Origin: Streptomyces albus subsp. albus
GTDB lineage: Bacteria > Actinomycetota > Actinomycetes > Streptomycetales > Streptomycetaceae
Reading direction: 5' to 3'
DNA: 64,000 bases
Assembly (NCBI RefSeq): GCF_000719865.1
Contig: NZ_JOID01000009.1
Span: 62,001 to 126,000 of the forward strand
Shown here: positions 34,378 to 42,116 of the stretch, piece by piece
Numbering within the stretch: position 1 is the first letter of the stretch
Layout: every line of letters starts with the position of its first letter
Position numbers and translations under genes: made by a program
The notes under the pieces: generated by a model
Seen by the model: the letters and a program-made list of their open reading frames with translations, nothing else
What the model was told of the DNA's origin: nothing
Databases searched by the model: none

Positions 34378-34680
34378 TCTCGAACACCTCCGTGGGCAGG
34401 AGCGGTGAACGCGTAGTCCTCTACGGAAGCACCGGTCCGGCCCGGAACCCAGACCCCTGCGGGGCGCAGGGAGGGCAGCGCCGCCGGGACGGCGGTCCGG
34501 CGCGGCCGGGCCGGGTGATCACGGCCGGGTCAGCACGGCCGGGTCAGCACGGGCAAGTGGCCGGTTTGCCGGGCGGACCGGGCCCATGACGGATCACCGG
34601 GCACGCCGAAGGGGCGCCCGCCCCACGGATTCGGCGGACGCCCCTTCGGGCTGCTGTTCGCGGGGCCGGGCCCCGCGCGG
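34378..34680. other. Intergenic region with a hairpin terminator
   Basis: About 300 bases between ndh and cfa on the same strand. The only structure seen is the ndh terminator at 34606-34649 and short GGTCAGCACGGCCGGGTCAG direct repeats near 34525-34550. Confidence 0.6.
34606..34649 (-). terminator. Hairpin terminator of ndh
   Basis: Arms CCGAAGGGGCG (34606-34616) and CGCCCCTTCGG (34639-34649) extend by a further 5 bp after one mismatch and close on a 10-base loop, 30 bases after the ndh stop. Confidence 0.8.
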
Positions 34681-36081
34681 TCAGGAGGCCTTGGCCTTCT
34701 CGGACCGCTCGGCCGTCACGGGCCGGGCGTCGGCCGGAGCCGGCGCCGGGCGGGCGGCCTCGTAGAACTCCTCGCGGGGGTTCTCCATCGCACCGAGGGA
34801 CACGACCTCGCGCTTGAGGAAGGTCTGCAGGGTCCAGTCGGCGAAGACCCGGATCTTGCGGTTCCAGGTCGGCACGGCCATGCCGTGGTACGTGCGGTGG
34901 AAGTACCAGGCGGCGCGGCCCTTGACCTTGATCTTCACGCGCTTGCCCAGCCGGATCACCGCGACGCCCTTGTGCAGGCCGAGACCGGCGACGGCACCCT
35001 TGTTGGCGTGCTTGTACTCCTTCTGCGGGAAGCCCCGCAGCGCGGAGATGACGTTGTCGCCGAGGACCCGGGCCTGGCGCAGCGCGTGCTGCGCGGACGG
35101 CGGGCACCAGGCGTTCTCGACGCCCGCCTCACGGGCGGCGAGGTCCGGCACCTGGGCGTTGTCGCCCGCGGCCCAGATGTGGTCGGTGCCCTTGACCTGG
35201 AGCGTGGGCTCCGCGTCGACGTGGCCGCGCGGGCCGAGCGGCAGGCCGTAGCGGGCCAGCGCCGGGTTGGGCTTGACGCCCGCGGTCCAGACGAGGGTGG
35301 CGGAGTCGACCTCCAGGCCGTTCTTGAGCACCACGTGGCCGTCGACGCAGGACTCCAGGGAGGTCTGGAGGTAGACCTCGACACCGCGCTTCTGCAGGTG
35401 CTCCAGGCCCCACTTGCCGAGCTCGGGACCGACCTCCGGGAGGATCTTGTCGGCGGCGTCGACGAGCACGAACCGCATGTCCTCGCGGGAGACGTTGGGG
35501 TAGTACTTCGCCGCGTCGCGGGCCATGTCCTCGACCTCGCCGACCGTCTCCGCGCCGGCGAAGCCGCCGCCGACGAACACGAAGGTCAGCGCCTTGCGGC
35601 GGACCGCCTCATCGGTCGTGGAGTCGGCCTTGTCGAGCTGCTCCAGGACGTGGTTGCGGAGGCCGATGGCCTCCTCCACGCCCTTCATGCCGATGCCCTG
35701 CTCGGCCAGGCCGGGGATCGGGAAGGTGCGGGAGACGGCGCCGAGCGCCACGATCAGGTAGTCGAAGGGCAGCTCGTAGGCCTCGCCGACGAGCGGCGTG
35801 ACCGTGGCGACCTTGCGGTCCTGGTCGATGGACGAGACGCGGCCCGTCAGGACCTCCGCCTTCGGCAGCACACGCCGCAGCGGGACCACGACGTGGCGCG
35901 GTGAGATGCTGCCGGCTGCGGCTTCGGGGAGGAAGGGCTGGTACGTCATGTACGAGCGCGGGTCGACGACCGTGACTGTCGCCTCGCCGTACCGCATCTT
36001 CTTGAGAATGCGGCGCGCCGCGTACAGGCCGACGTAACCGCCGCCTACTACGAGGATCCGTGGACGCTCCGTGGTGCTCAT
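34681..36081 (-). CDS. ndh: Type II NADH dehydrogenase (non-proton-pumping)
   Basis: A 466-residue peripheral membrane flavoprotein that oxidises NADH and reduces menaquinone. The FAD-binding motif is RILVVGGGYVGLYAARRIL, the NADH-binding motif is TFVFVGGGFAGAETVGEV, and the second FAD motif is HIWAAGDNAQVPD. The amphipathic C-terminal region (KIKVKGRAAWYFHRTYH) is the membrane anchor. I chose the ATG at 36081, where homologues begin MSTTERPRILVV; a GTG six codons upstream is possible. A Rex-type operator lies 34-51 bases upstream, which fits control by the NADH/NAD ratio as reported for this gene in S. coelicolor. Confidence 0.93.
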   Translation of the reverse strand: MSTTERPRILVVGGGYVGLYAARRILKKMRYGEATVTVVDPRSYMTYQPFLPEAAAGSISPRHVVVPLRRVLPKAEVLTGRVSSIDQDRKVATVTPLVGEAYELPFDYLIVALGAVSRTFPIPGLAEQGIGMKGVEEAIGLRNHVLEQLDKADSTTDEAVRRKALTFVFVGGGFAGAETVGEVEDMARDAAKYYPNVSREDMRFVLVDAADKILPEVGPELGKWGLEHLQKRGVEVYLQTSLESCVDGHVVLKNGLEVDSATLVWTAGVKPNPALARYGLPLGPRGHVDAEPTLQVKGTDHIWAAGDNAQVPDLAAREAGVENAWCPPSAQHALRQARVLGDNVISALRGFPQKEYKHANKGAVAGLGLHKGVAVIRLGKRVKIKVKGRAAWYFHRTYHGMAVPTWNRKIRVFADWTLQTFLKREVVSLGAMENPREEFYEAARPAPAPADARPVTAERSEKAKAS

Positions 36082-36114
36082 GATTCGAGTATCCAGCACT
36101 CCGGAGGGGGGTGC

Positions 36115-36132
36115 TCGTGAGGCCCTTCACAA
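36115..36132 (-). promoter_or_regulatory. Rex operator (ROP) upstream of ndh
   Basis: The minus strand reads TTGTGAAGGGCCTCACGA. This matches the Rex palindrome TTGTGAA-N4-TTCACAA except for two positions in the second arm. Rex is the redox-sensing repressor of respiratory genes in Streptomyces and leaves DNA when NADH is high. Confidence 0.8.
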
Positions 36133-36391
36133 GGACTCCTCAGTGCTGTGTTACACTCCGCGCCCCACTGAAGGAGTTACGACATTCCGGGCGGGCGGGC
36201 CGGCCGTCCGGCCACGGCGAAACCCCTCGTGAGCTGCGGTTGTACGCTCGGGGGTGAGCGAACCGCCGGGGACCGGCCGACGCCGGCACCTCACCACCAC
36301 GAGCTCGCCCGCCTTCGTCTCGGAGGCTCCGCGGGCCCTTATCCGGCGTTTATCAGCCTCCCGGACGCATCCACTGCCACTTTTTCATGTG

Positions 36392-36413
36392 AAGAGTTTC
36401 ACGAACTCTTTTT
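36392..36413 (+). terminator. Small hairpin followed by a T-run
   Basis: Arms AAGAGTT (36392-36398) and AACTCTT (36404-36410) with a 5-base loop, followed by TTT. It has the form of an intrinsic terminator with U-tract, which is rare in this genome. The overlapping GTGAA-GAG-TTTCAC could also be a binding site. Confidence 0.4.
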
Positions 36414-36646
36414 CGCCAGGTCTCGCGCGCTCCCCGCGGCGCCCCGCCGGGGCCGCTCACCCGATCGGCGGCCGGCTCAGGAGTGCCCCGAACGCTCTCC
36501 CGAAAGGGCCGCCGCGCCCGGCCCGGGGAGCGCTCTCGCCGGATCGGCCGTGACCGCGGCGGGTGCCGGGCGCCGGCGGACAGTGGCGCCCGGAGAGAGA
36601 GCGGGCAATGCCGCAGGCTCCCAAGCCACCCTCCACACCCCTCCCC

Positions 36647-36668
36647 GTGTACACAAAGATGCGTACAC
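36647..36668. promoter_or_regulatory. Autoregulatory operator of the toxin-antitoxin pair
   Basis: GTGTACAC (36647-36654, a perfect palindrome) and GCGTACAC (36661-36668) repeat 14 bases apart and end 7 bases before the antitoxin start. TACACT (36664-36669) resembles a -10 box, which would make the transcript nearly leaderless. Phd/YefM antitoxins bind such paired palindromes. Confidence 0.55.
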
Positions 36669-36675
36669 TGAGGCC

Positions 36676-36948
36676 ATGACGGAGAACACCGTGACCGTAC
36701 GGGAAGCCCGCGCGCATCTTGCGGATCACATCAACCGGGCCGAGCAGGGCACCCCGACGGTGATCACTCGCAACGGTGCTCCGGTGGCAGCCGTGGTGCC
36801 GATCGCAGACTTCGAAGCCCTGGAGGAGGCGGCCGACGTCATGCTGGCCCGGGAGGCCGAGGCCGTCCTGGCCGAGGGCGGTCCGACCGTGACGATGGCC
36901 GAACTGCTGGCGGATCTGTTCGCCGAGCACGGTGAAGGCGCGGCGTGA
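36676..36948 (+). CDS. Phd/YefM-family antitoxin
   Basis: A 90-residue antitoxin. The N-terminal DNA-binding domain has TVTVREARAHLADHINRAEQ and PTVITRNGAPVAAVVPIADFEAL, typical of Phd/YefM. The acidic, helical C-terminus (VMLAREAEAVLAEGGP, LLADLFAEHGEGA) wraps and neutralises the toxin. The ATG at 36676 is chosen at the beginning of the conserved domain. Its stop overlaps the toxin start by 4 bases (GTGA), securing coupled translation. It should repress its own promoter through the paired GTGTACAC-type sites just upstream. Confidence 0.93.
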   Translation: MTENTVTVREARAHLADHINRAEQGTPTVITRNGAPVAAVVPIADFEALEEAADVMLAREAEAVLAEGGPTVTMAELLADLFAEHGEGAA

Positions 36949-37214
36949 AGTACGCGTTCCGGTTCACCTCGGCGGCACAGCGGCAACTCCGGTCCCTCAG
37001 CCGACCCGACGCCATGCGCATCCTGACCGCGCTGACCGCGCTCGGTGACGACCCGTACCGCGAGGGCGCCGACGTCAAGAAGCTCACCGGCCCGTCGGGC
37101 CTCTACCGGCTCCGTGTCGGGAACTACCGGGTCGCCTACCAGGTGAACGACGGGGAACTTCTCATCCTCGTCGTCAAGGTGGGCGACCGACGGGACGTCT
37201 ACCGCAACCTCTGA
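36945..37214 (+). CDS. RelE/ParE-family toxin
   Basis: An 89-residue toxin with the RelE fold: FRFTSAAQRQLRSLSRPD, then KKLTGPSGLYRLRVGNYRVAYQV and ILVVKVGDRRDVYRNL. Basic residues R/K in GLYRLRVGNYR and the terminal RRDVY fit ribosome-dependent mRNA cleavage by RelE enzymes. It is co-translated with the Phd-type antitoxin. The pair lies between the core ndh gene and the NACHT gene, converging on the latter, and may stabilise or assist the accessory locus. Confidence 0.92.
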   Translation: MKYAFRFTSAAQRQLRSLSRPDAMRILTALTALGDDPYREGADVKKLTGPSGLYRLRVGNYRVAYQVNDGELLILVVKVGDRRDVYRNL

Positions 37215-37335
37215 ACGGTTTCGAGATCAGCGCGGAGACTCGGCCCCGGAGATGCCGAAGCCTGTGCAGCACAGGGCTGGTCGAAGTCTCCATCAGCCCC
37301 GGAGTGGTTCATCGCCGGGGTGGAAACAGCCGCAG

Positions 37336-39960
37336 TCAGCTTGTGCGGACGATTTTCAGCGTCGGAGGCAACTGCTCCGCTCCGACGACCCTCGCTGCTG
37401 CGGGCAGCCGAAGTGTGCGGAGGGAGAGCACACGCCGAAGTGAACTCACATCGACCTCGGGAGACGGGGCCTCCAGGGTCAGTTCGGTGAGACGGGAAAA
37501 CCAGGCAAGCCATTCCCAGGAGCAACGCAGATCTGCCGCGATGCACAGTCCCGTGAGGCGGTCCTGCACGCAGAAGCGCTGAATCTCCTCCGGGCTGAGA
37601 GGGGATGTGATCCTCAGGAAGGACCTGCCACCGAATCGGTGCAGAGTACAGAGTTCTTGACTGCTTGAAATGACGAAATAGAGGTCTTCCTCGTGCAGAT
37701 ACGCGATGACCTCCTCGCCATAGCGGTCGGTGTCGAACCGGCTCCAGGCCAGAGCCAGCTCTGTGCGCACCCGTAGATCGTTCACGGTCCGGAATCGAGT
37801 GAGCACCGGGATCGCGGCATCGGTTCCGACCCGGACAGCGGTGAGGACCGTGAAGTATGCCTCATCGGGAGTGAGGTTCTCCGGACCTTGCAGCAGCTCC
37901 AGCACCACGGGGCCGACGTCTGCCAGGGCACGGGCCTGGGCTACCGAGCGGGGCGGAATGAGCTTCTCGGCACGATGCTGGACTTCGGTTCGCACGGCGG
38001 GGTCGAGCTCGGTTGCGTCATCCAAGCAGGCTGCAGCCAGCAGATGGAGGCGGTGGCGGGCGTCTTTCGAAGCGTCGCCGTGTGTGAGCAGTCCGGTGAG
38101 CAGCCGTGTCCGTTCCGCGGGGCGGGCATGGGCCACGGCCATCCGGATAACGTCCTCCCACTGGTCAAGGTGAGCGTTCCCGCCGAGGAAGTCGAAATCG
38201 AGACTCTCCACGGCAGCCCTGGCTCCGAGGTAATCCTGAAAGGTCCGGTGAATGAACTGCATGGTGCCTTCAACAGGCTCGAGGAGCAGTCCGCTGCGGA
38301 CCAGGAGATACCGGTAGATCTGCTCCACCGTGCCTTGTTCGGCAACACGTGGCATGGCCGTCAGCGCTCGGGACAGCAGGTCCAGGACATCCGTCGAATC
38401 CATTTCCGAACGGCCATTGCGGATCAGCCAGTACGCGAGTTTCTGGATCAGCTGCACCTGGTGCGTTTCACCGATACGCATGTCACCCGTCCGGTAAATG
38501 CCACGCTCCCGGTCTCTCCGGGACAGCAGCATGGACAGGGCGGCGTCGTACAGCTCTTTACGTCCGTCGGGAAGGTAGCCCCTCCGGTCGCGGTGCAGCG
38601 CACAAATCAATGCGCACATGAGCGGATTGGTGGCAAGTCGGGCGAGTTCCTGCTTGGCCCGTACGGCATAGAGCAGTTCCTTGCCGTACACGTCTGCGCT
38701 GCCGGCCGCGTGATGCCAGCGTTTGATGAACGCAGCAACGTCGTCACGGCTCATGGGAGCCAGGTCCAGTTCCGAGAATTCCTCGCACGCCAGCCAGTGT
38801 TCCCGCACGGCCGAGGGCCGTGAAGTGACGAGCCAGCGGTTCTTCGGGTATGCATCGATAAGATCCCTCAGCCAACTGCGGGCATCTTCGCGCTCCGCCT
38901 CGGGCATCTCATCGATCCCGTCGATCAACATCAATCCACGCCCTGCGGTCAGCACCCGGTCGTACCAGCCTGTCGGCTGGGCTTGGGCGATCGGACATCC
39001 GACTGCCGCAAGGAATTCGTCCGGGGTGGGCAATCTCGCCCCGGCACGGGTCAGCGACCGCATGGGGAGCACGAACGGCACCAGACCGTGAAGGTAGAGC
39101 GATCGTTCATCAAGACCATTACGAGCGGCGCTCACGGCCAGCCACTGCACCAGTGTGGTCTTGCCAGAACCGGCCACGCCTCGTAACAGAACCCGGTCAC
39201 GCCCGGACAGAACTTGTTCGGCTGGAAGCACCACCGGCATGTCCCCGGCCGTGGTGCCCGTGGCCTCCAGGCTCAGATATGCGGCGTCGAGAGGCCATAC
39301 CCCCGAGGCTTCGGGCAGATCAAGACCGAAGATGGTCAGCTTGCCGTACTTGCGCGAGATGTAACGCGCATAGCGCTCCTCGAAACCGCCGTCCGCCGGG
39401 GAAGGTGTCCGCAGGATCAGCAGGTCGATCTTGGAGGACAGTTCCTCGATCCGGCGACTCTGCTCGACGAGCGTACGGGGCACGAACGTGGATCTCGTGG
39501 TGAAGAAATGCAGAATATGCAGGCAGGCCGTGTCCATGACATTCGCATGCAGCAGCACAGCATCGCTCGAAAGCCCCAGCGTGGCTGCCTGATTACCCGC
39601 CCGAAGGTGTCGAGACAGCCCCAGATAGCCGAGTTGGACGGCTTGGACGTCGTCCATGTCCAGGTGCCCCAGGGAACCCAGCGAGTGCGCGACCGCATTC
39701 ACCACCGCATGTTGCTCGAAACCAGGAAGGCGCTCCGACGTGCCGGTGGACTGCGCCGCGCGTTCCACCAACTCTTCCGCGATCTTGCGGAGTTCCGCAT
39801 TTCCGAGAGTCCGCTTCTCGCCCCGGAACGACACCAGATCCGAAACGCGTACGGGCCTGTCGACCAGACCTGCGCCCGGACCGTCGGTCACAAACAGCTT
39901 CTTCACCAGAGGTGCCACGATGCTCGAAGCGAGCCGGGCCCCAATACTCACAGGTTCCAT
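37336..39960 (-). CDS. NACHT-domain STAND ATPase with leucine-rich C-terminus (NLR-like); TTA codon
   Basis: An 874-residue signalling ATPase. Residues 1-215 form a helical N-terminal domain of the NACHT-associated type (AVVNAVAHSLGSLGHLDMDD, VQAVQLGYLGLSRHL). Walker A is LLRGVAGSGKTTLVQW (about residue 260), Walker B is RGLMLIDGIDEMPEAE, and the winged-helix start is ATNPLMCALIC. FIHRTFQDYLGARAA follows, then helical repeats, and the last 90 residues have leucine-rich segments (RLTELTLEAPSPEVDVSSL, SLRTLRLPAA). Bacterial NACHT proteins of this plan defend against phage. Codon 259 is TTA (39186-39184), predicting bldA dependence. The ATG at 39960 is preferred to a TTG at 39990. It lies 52 bases after the HTH regulator gene. 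Lower G+C than the core genes suggests acquisition. Confidence 0.87.
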   Translation of the reverse strand: MEPVSIGARLASSIVAPLVKKLFVTDGPGAGLVDRPVRVSDLVSFRGEKRTLGNAELRKIAEELVERAAQSTGTSERLPGFEQHAVVNAVAHSLGSLGHLDMDDVQAVQLGYLGLSRHLRAGNQAATLGLSSDAVLLHANVMDTACLHILHFFTTRSTFVPRTLVEQSRRIEELSSKIDLLILRTPSPADGGFEERYARYISRKYGKLTIFGLDLPEASGVWPLDAAYLSLEATGTTAGDMPVVLPAEQVLSGRDRVLLRGVAGSGKTTLVQWLAVSAARNGLDERSLYLHGLVPFVLPMRSLTRAGARLPTPDEFLAAVGCPIAQAQPTGWYDRVLTAGRGLMLIDGIDEMPEAEREDARSWLRDLIDAYPKNRWLVTSRPSAVREHWLACEEFSELDLAPMSRDDVAAFIKRWHHAAGSADVYGKELLYAVRAKQELARLATNPLMCALICALHRDRRGYLPDGRKELYDAALSMLLSRRDRERGIYRTGDMRIGETHQVQLIQKLAYWLIRNGRSEMDSTDVLDLLSRALTAMPRVAEQGTVEQIYRYLLVRSGLLLEPVEGTMQFIHRTFQDYLGARAAVESLDFDFLGGNAHLDQWEDVIRMAVAHARPAERTRLLTGLLTHGDASKDARHRLHLLAAACLDDATELDPAVRTEVQHRAEKLIPPRSVAQARALADVGPVVLELLQGPENLTPDEAYFTVLTAVRVGTDAAIPVLTRFRTVNDLRVRTELALAWSRFDTDRYGEEVIAYLHEEDLYFVISSSQELCTLHRFGGRSFLRITSPLSPEEIQRFCVQDRLTGLCIAADLRCSWEWLAWFSRLTELTLEAPSPEVDVSSLRRVLSLRTLRLPAAARVVGAEQLPPTLKIVRTS

Positions 39961-40012
39961 GACAACGTCAGCATAGAACTCCGAAGCCAACTGCGGCCGT
40001 TGAATCCACCAC

Positions 40013-41362
40013 TCAGTTCTTCAGCGCCGCCACCTCTCGCGCCCGTCCCGCGAGGTCTCGCGCCGGCCGGGTGCTCGCGTGCCTCCGTAGCTGCCTGAGC
40101 ATCGTCCCGAAATGGTCGTCGCCCCGGGCCGATGAGACGTGCTCGCAGTCGTCGAGGAACCGTCCCCACGACGCACAGGACGCGTCGAGATGCCCGTACT
40201 CGTACTGCCGCTGCGCCAGCAGTGCGTACGCGTGCACGCGCCCCTGCCGTTCGACCTCCGGCTGCACCTTGATGGACTGCCCCAGAGCCTTGATGCTGCC
40301 GGGGAGATCGCGTTCCTCGTACAGCACATGGGAAACGTGGAACAGCCACGCCGTCCGGTCGTACCCGCCGATCGCGTCGCGCCGGCTGTCCGCTCTGGAC
40401 AGCGCCGCCTCCGCCTCGCGCAGACGGTTGTGCGCCAAGCGCCGGTCACCGACCATGCTCGCCGCGTGCGCCTGCTGTCCCCGGAGAAAGGCGACCAGCC
40501 TCGGCCCGGACGCCGGCGCCGCCTCCGCCGCCGAGTCGGCGAGCTCCAATGACTTCCGGCCGTATCGCAGGTTGGACGCCTGGAGACTCATGCCGCGCAG
40601 CGTCCGGCAGTAGGTCACGTGGTCCTGCGCCTCGTTCGCCAGCTTCAACGCCTTGACGTAATAGGTCTGGCCGAGACCGTGAGCCTTCTCGTACATGGCC
40701 ATCCACCCCGTCAGATACGTGAGATCGGATGCGGCGGCCAGCATGTCCAGGCGTACCGCTTCGCTCGCCTGTGCGCGCAACCAGGGCCCCACGGTGTTGA
40801 CGAGAAACGCGGCCGCCATGGGACGTGCGTGTCCCGCGCCCAATTCGTCGAGGATCCCGGCGATCCGGTCGGTCATGGTGCGCACCGCCTGGACCTGCGA
40901 GGCTCCGATCCGGATGGTCCTTTTGCCGGGGCTCACCGGCCGTTCTCCGGCATGCGCGGGGCCGGAGAATCCGGGAAGGGCGAGCGCTGCCGAGAACACG
41001 CCCGCGGCGAGCACGCCGCGCCGTGACGGGTCCATGTCCGCCCTTCCGAGATCCACCAACTCCTCGACAGCGTCGGCCGGATCGGGCCTCAGCACGGACG
41101 GGGCAGGGGTGAGTCCGGCTTCCGCGTGTGTCACGGGGCGGCCTAGCCGGTCCGAGAGCACCTCGATGATCAAGGATCTGACCGGCGGTTTCGGACGCGT
41201 GCCGGCGATCCAGTGCGAAACGCTGGACTGGCTGTAGTGGAGATCCAGTCCCGCCTGCACCCCGAGCCGGTTCACGCGCTGTGCGAGCTGCGTCCGCGTC
41301 AGTCCCGCCTGGTCGAGCAGGTCCGCGAGGGCGGGATTGGGTTTGCGCTTCTTCGTGGTCAC
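40013..41362 (-). CDS. HTH (XRE-like) regulator with TPR-like C-terminal domain
   Basis: A 449-residue protein. Residues 8-75 are a Cro/C1-type HTH (LADLLDQAGLTRTQLAQRVN, YSQSSVSHWIAGTRPKPP). A twin-Arg-like stretch, PSRRGVLAAGVFSAALALPG (about 113-132), looks like a Tat signal but is a common feature of this cytoplasmic regulator family. From 150 onward come helical tetratricopeptide-like repeats (LTYLTGWMAMYEKAHGLGQ, YYVKALKLANEAQDH, ALAQRQYEYGHLDASC equivalents). The GTG start at 41362 follows GGGAGATGAGG. Such proteins, often next to ATP-binding anti-sigma-type proteins in Streptomyces, control development genes. It probably shares a transcript with the NACHT gene. Confidence 0.85.
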   Translation of the reverse strand: MTTKKRKPNPALADLLDQAGLTRTQLAQRVNRLGVQAGLDLHYSQSSVSHWIAGTRPKPPVRSLIIEVLSDRLGRPVTHAEAGLTPAPSVLRPDPADAVEELVDLGRADMDPSRRGVLAAGVFSAALALPGFSGPAHAGERPVSPGKRTIRIGASQVQAVRTMTDRIAGILDELGAGHARPMAAAFLVNTVGPWLRAQASEAVRLDMLAAASDLTYLTGWMAMYEKAHGLGQTYYVKALKLANEAQDHVTYCRTLRGMSLQASNLRYGRKSLELADSAAEAAPASGPRLVAFLRGQQAHAASMVGDRRLAHNRLREAEAALSRADSRRDAIGGYDRTAWLFHVSHVLYEERDLPGSIKALGQSIKVQPEVERQGRVHAYALLAQRQYEYGHLDASCASWGRFLDDCEHVSSARGDDHFGTMLRQLRRHASTRPARDLAGRAREVAALKN

Positions 41363-41479
41363 GCCTCATCTCCCGACGGCGTTCACGGTTCCACCGGCTT
41401 CCCACGGTACCTGCGGAGGGTGACCACGCGGTTACCTCTTCAGCGAACCCCGAACATTCTCAGCCCGAAAGGTGGCCTG

Positions 41480-41584
41480 GTGGTGGCCCTGACCGACCAG
41501 CGCGGAATCCGCGTCCCCCTGTTCCTGTCCCCCGTCGATGAACGGCGGGGCCACACCGACGCGCAGCCCGAGGAGACGCGGTGA
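41480..41584 (+). CDS. 34-codon small protein, translationally coupled to the ATPase gene
   Basis: A short frame from GTG at 41480 (or 41483) to TGA at 41582-41584 reads MVALTDQRGIRVPLFLSPV then DERRGHTDAQPEETR. GAAAGGTGG precedes it. Its stop overlaps the GTG start of the next gene by 4 bases (GTGA), as in real coupled genes. It may be a functional micro-protein or simply a leader that brings ribosomes to the ATPase gene. No family is recognised. Confidence 0.45.
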   Translation: MVALTDQRGIRVPLFLSPVDERRGHTDAQPEETR

Positions 41585-42027
41585 GCCTCGAACGAAGTCC
41601 GCGGGCCCTTCCGACACCGGTCGCGTCACCATCCGCGACTCCCCGTGTGCTGCTTCTGGCGAGCGAGCCGCAATCCGTCAGAGCGGCACGCGAGTTCCTC
41701 CGCGAGCATCTGGAGAAGCACGTCCCGGCCGCGAGCGCCGACCACGTCGACACCTGTCTTCTGGTCACATCCGAGCTGGTGACCTACTCGATCCGCTACG
41801 GCACCGAACCCGGCGATCACGTACGCCTGGTCCTCGATGCCGACGACGCCCGCACGCGTGTCGAGGTACACGACCCGGTCCGCCGCCGACCGCGCAGGCG
41901 CCCCGAGTCCGCGCCGCGCGGTCGCGGACGCGGCTTGCTCATTCTCGACACTCTGTGCGCCGGCCGGTGGGGAGTTACTGACAGCCCCATGGGGAAAGCC
42001 GTGTGGGCGGAGGTGAAGGCGACGTGA
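41581..42027 (+). CDS. Anti-sigma-factor-type ATP-binding protein (RsbW-like HATPase)
   Basis: A 148-residue cytosolic protein of the HATPase_c_2 family. The N-box is TCLLVTSELVTYSIRYG with the conserved Glu, the G1 region is RVEVHDPVRRRPRRR, and the G2 region is RGRGLLILDTLCAGRWGV. Family members bind ATP and act as serine kinases and anti-sigma factors; Streptomyces have very many, often next to XRE regulators as here. The GTG start at 41581 follows GAGGAGACGCG. It is divergent from the HTH regulator gene, and the two probably share a regulatory region. Confidence 0.85.
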   Translation: MSLERSPRALPTPVASPSATPRVLLLASEPQSVRAAREFLREHLEKHVPAASADHVDTCLLVTSELVTYSIRYGTEPGDHVRLVLDADDARTRVEVHDPVRRRPRRRPESAPRGRGRGLLILDTLCAGRWGVTDSPMGKAVWAEVKAT

Positions 42028-42116
42028 CCTCGCCGGGGCCGGGCCCCGTACGCCCACCGCCGGATATGCGCCGCACTGCGGTGCAGCGGACGGACGCTGT
42101 CGCGCACCAACATTGA

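Larger units (their letters stand above)
36133..36675. other. Intergenic region at the left edge of the second accessory locus
   Basis: About 540 bases with no supported gene. It holds an AT-rich hairpin with T-run (36392-36413) and ends in the toxin-antitoxin operator. It separates the core ndh gene from the toxin-antitoxin and NACHT genes, so it probably contains an insertion boundary, though no repeat or tRNA marks it. Confidence 0.5.

Noticed and set aside
38150-38500. Extra TTA codons in the NACHT gene
   Set aside because: TAA triplets on the plus strand near 38164, 38230 and 38496 were checked and fall out of frame (they read within Val-Ile, Asp-Tyr and Ile-Tyr codon pairs); only 39186-39184 is in frame.
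41032-41092. Tat signal peptide in the HTH regulator (SRRGVLAAGVFSAALALPG)
   Set aside because: It is internal, after a DNA-binding domain, and is a recurring feature of cytoplasmic members of this regulator family.
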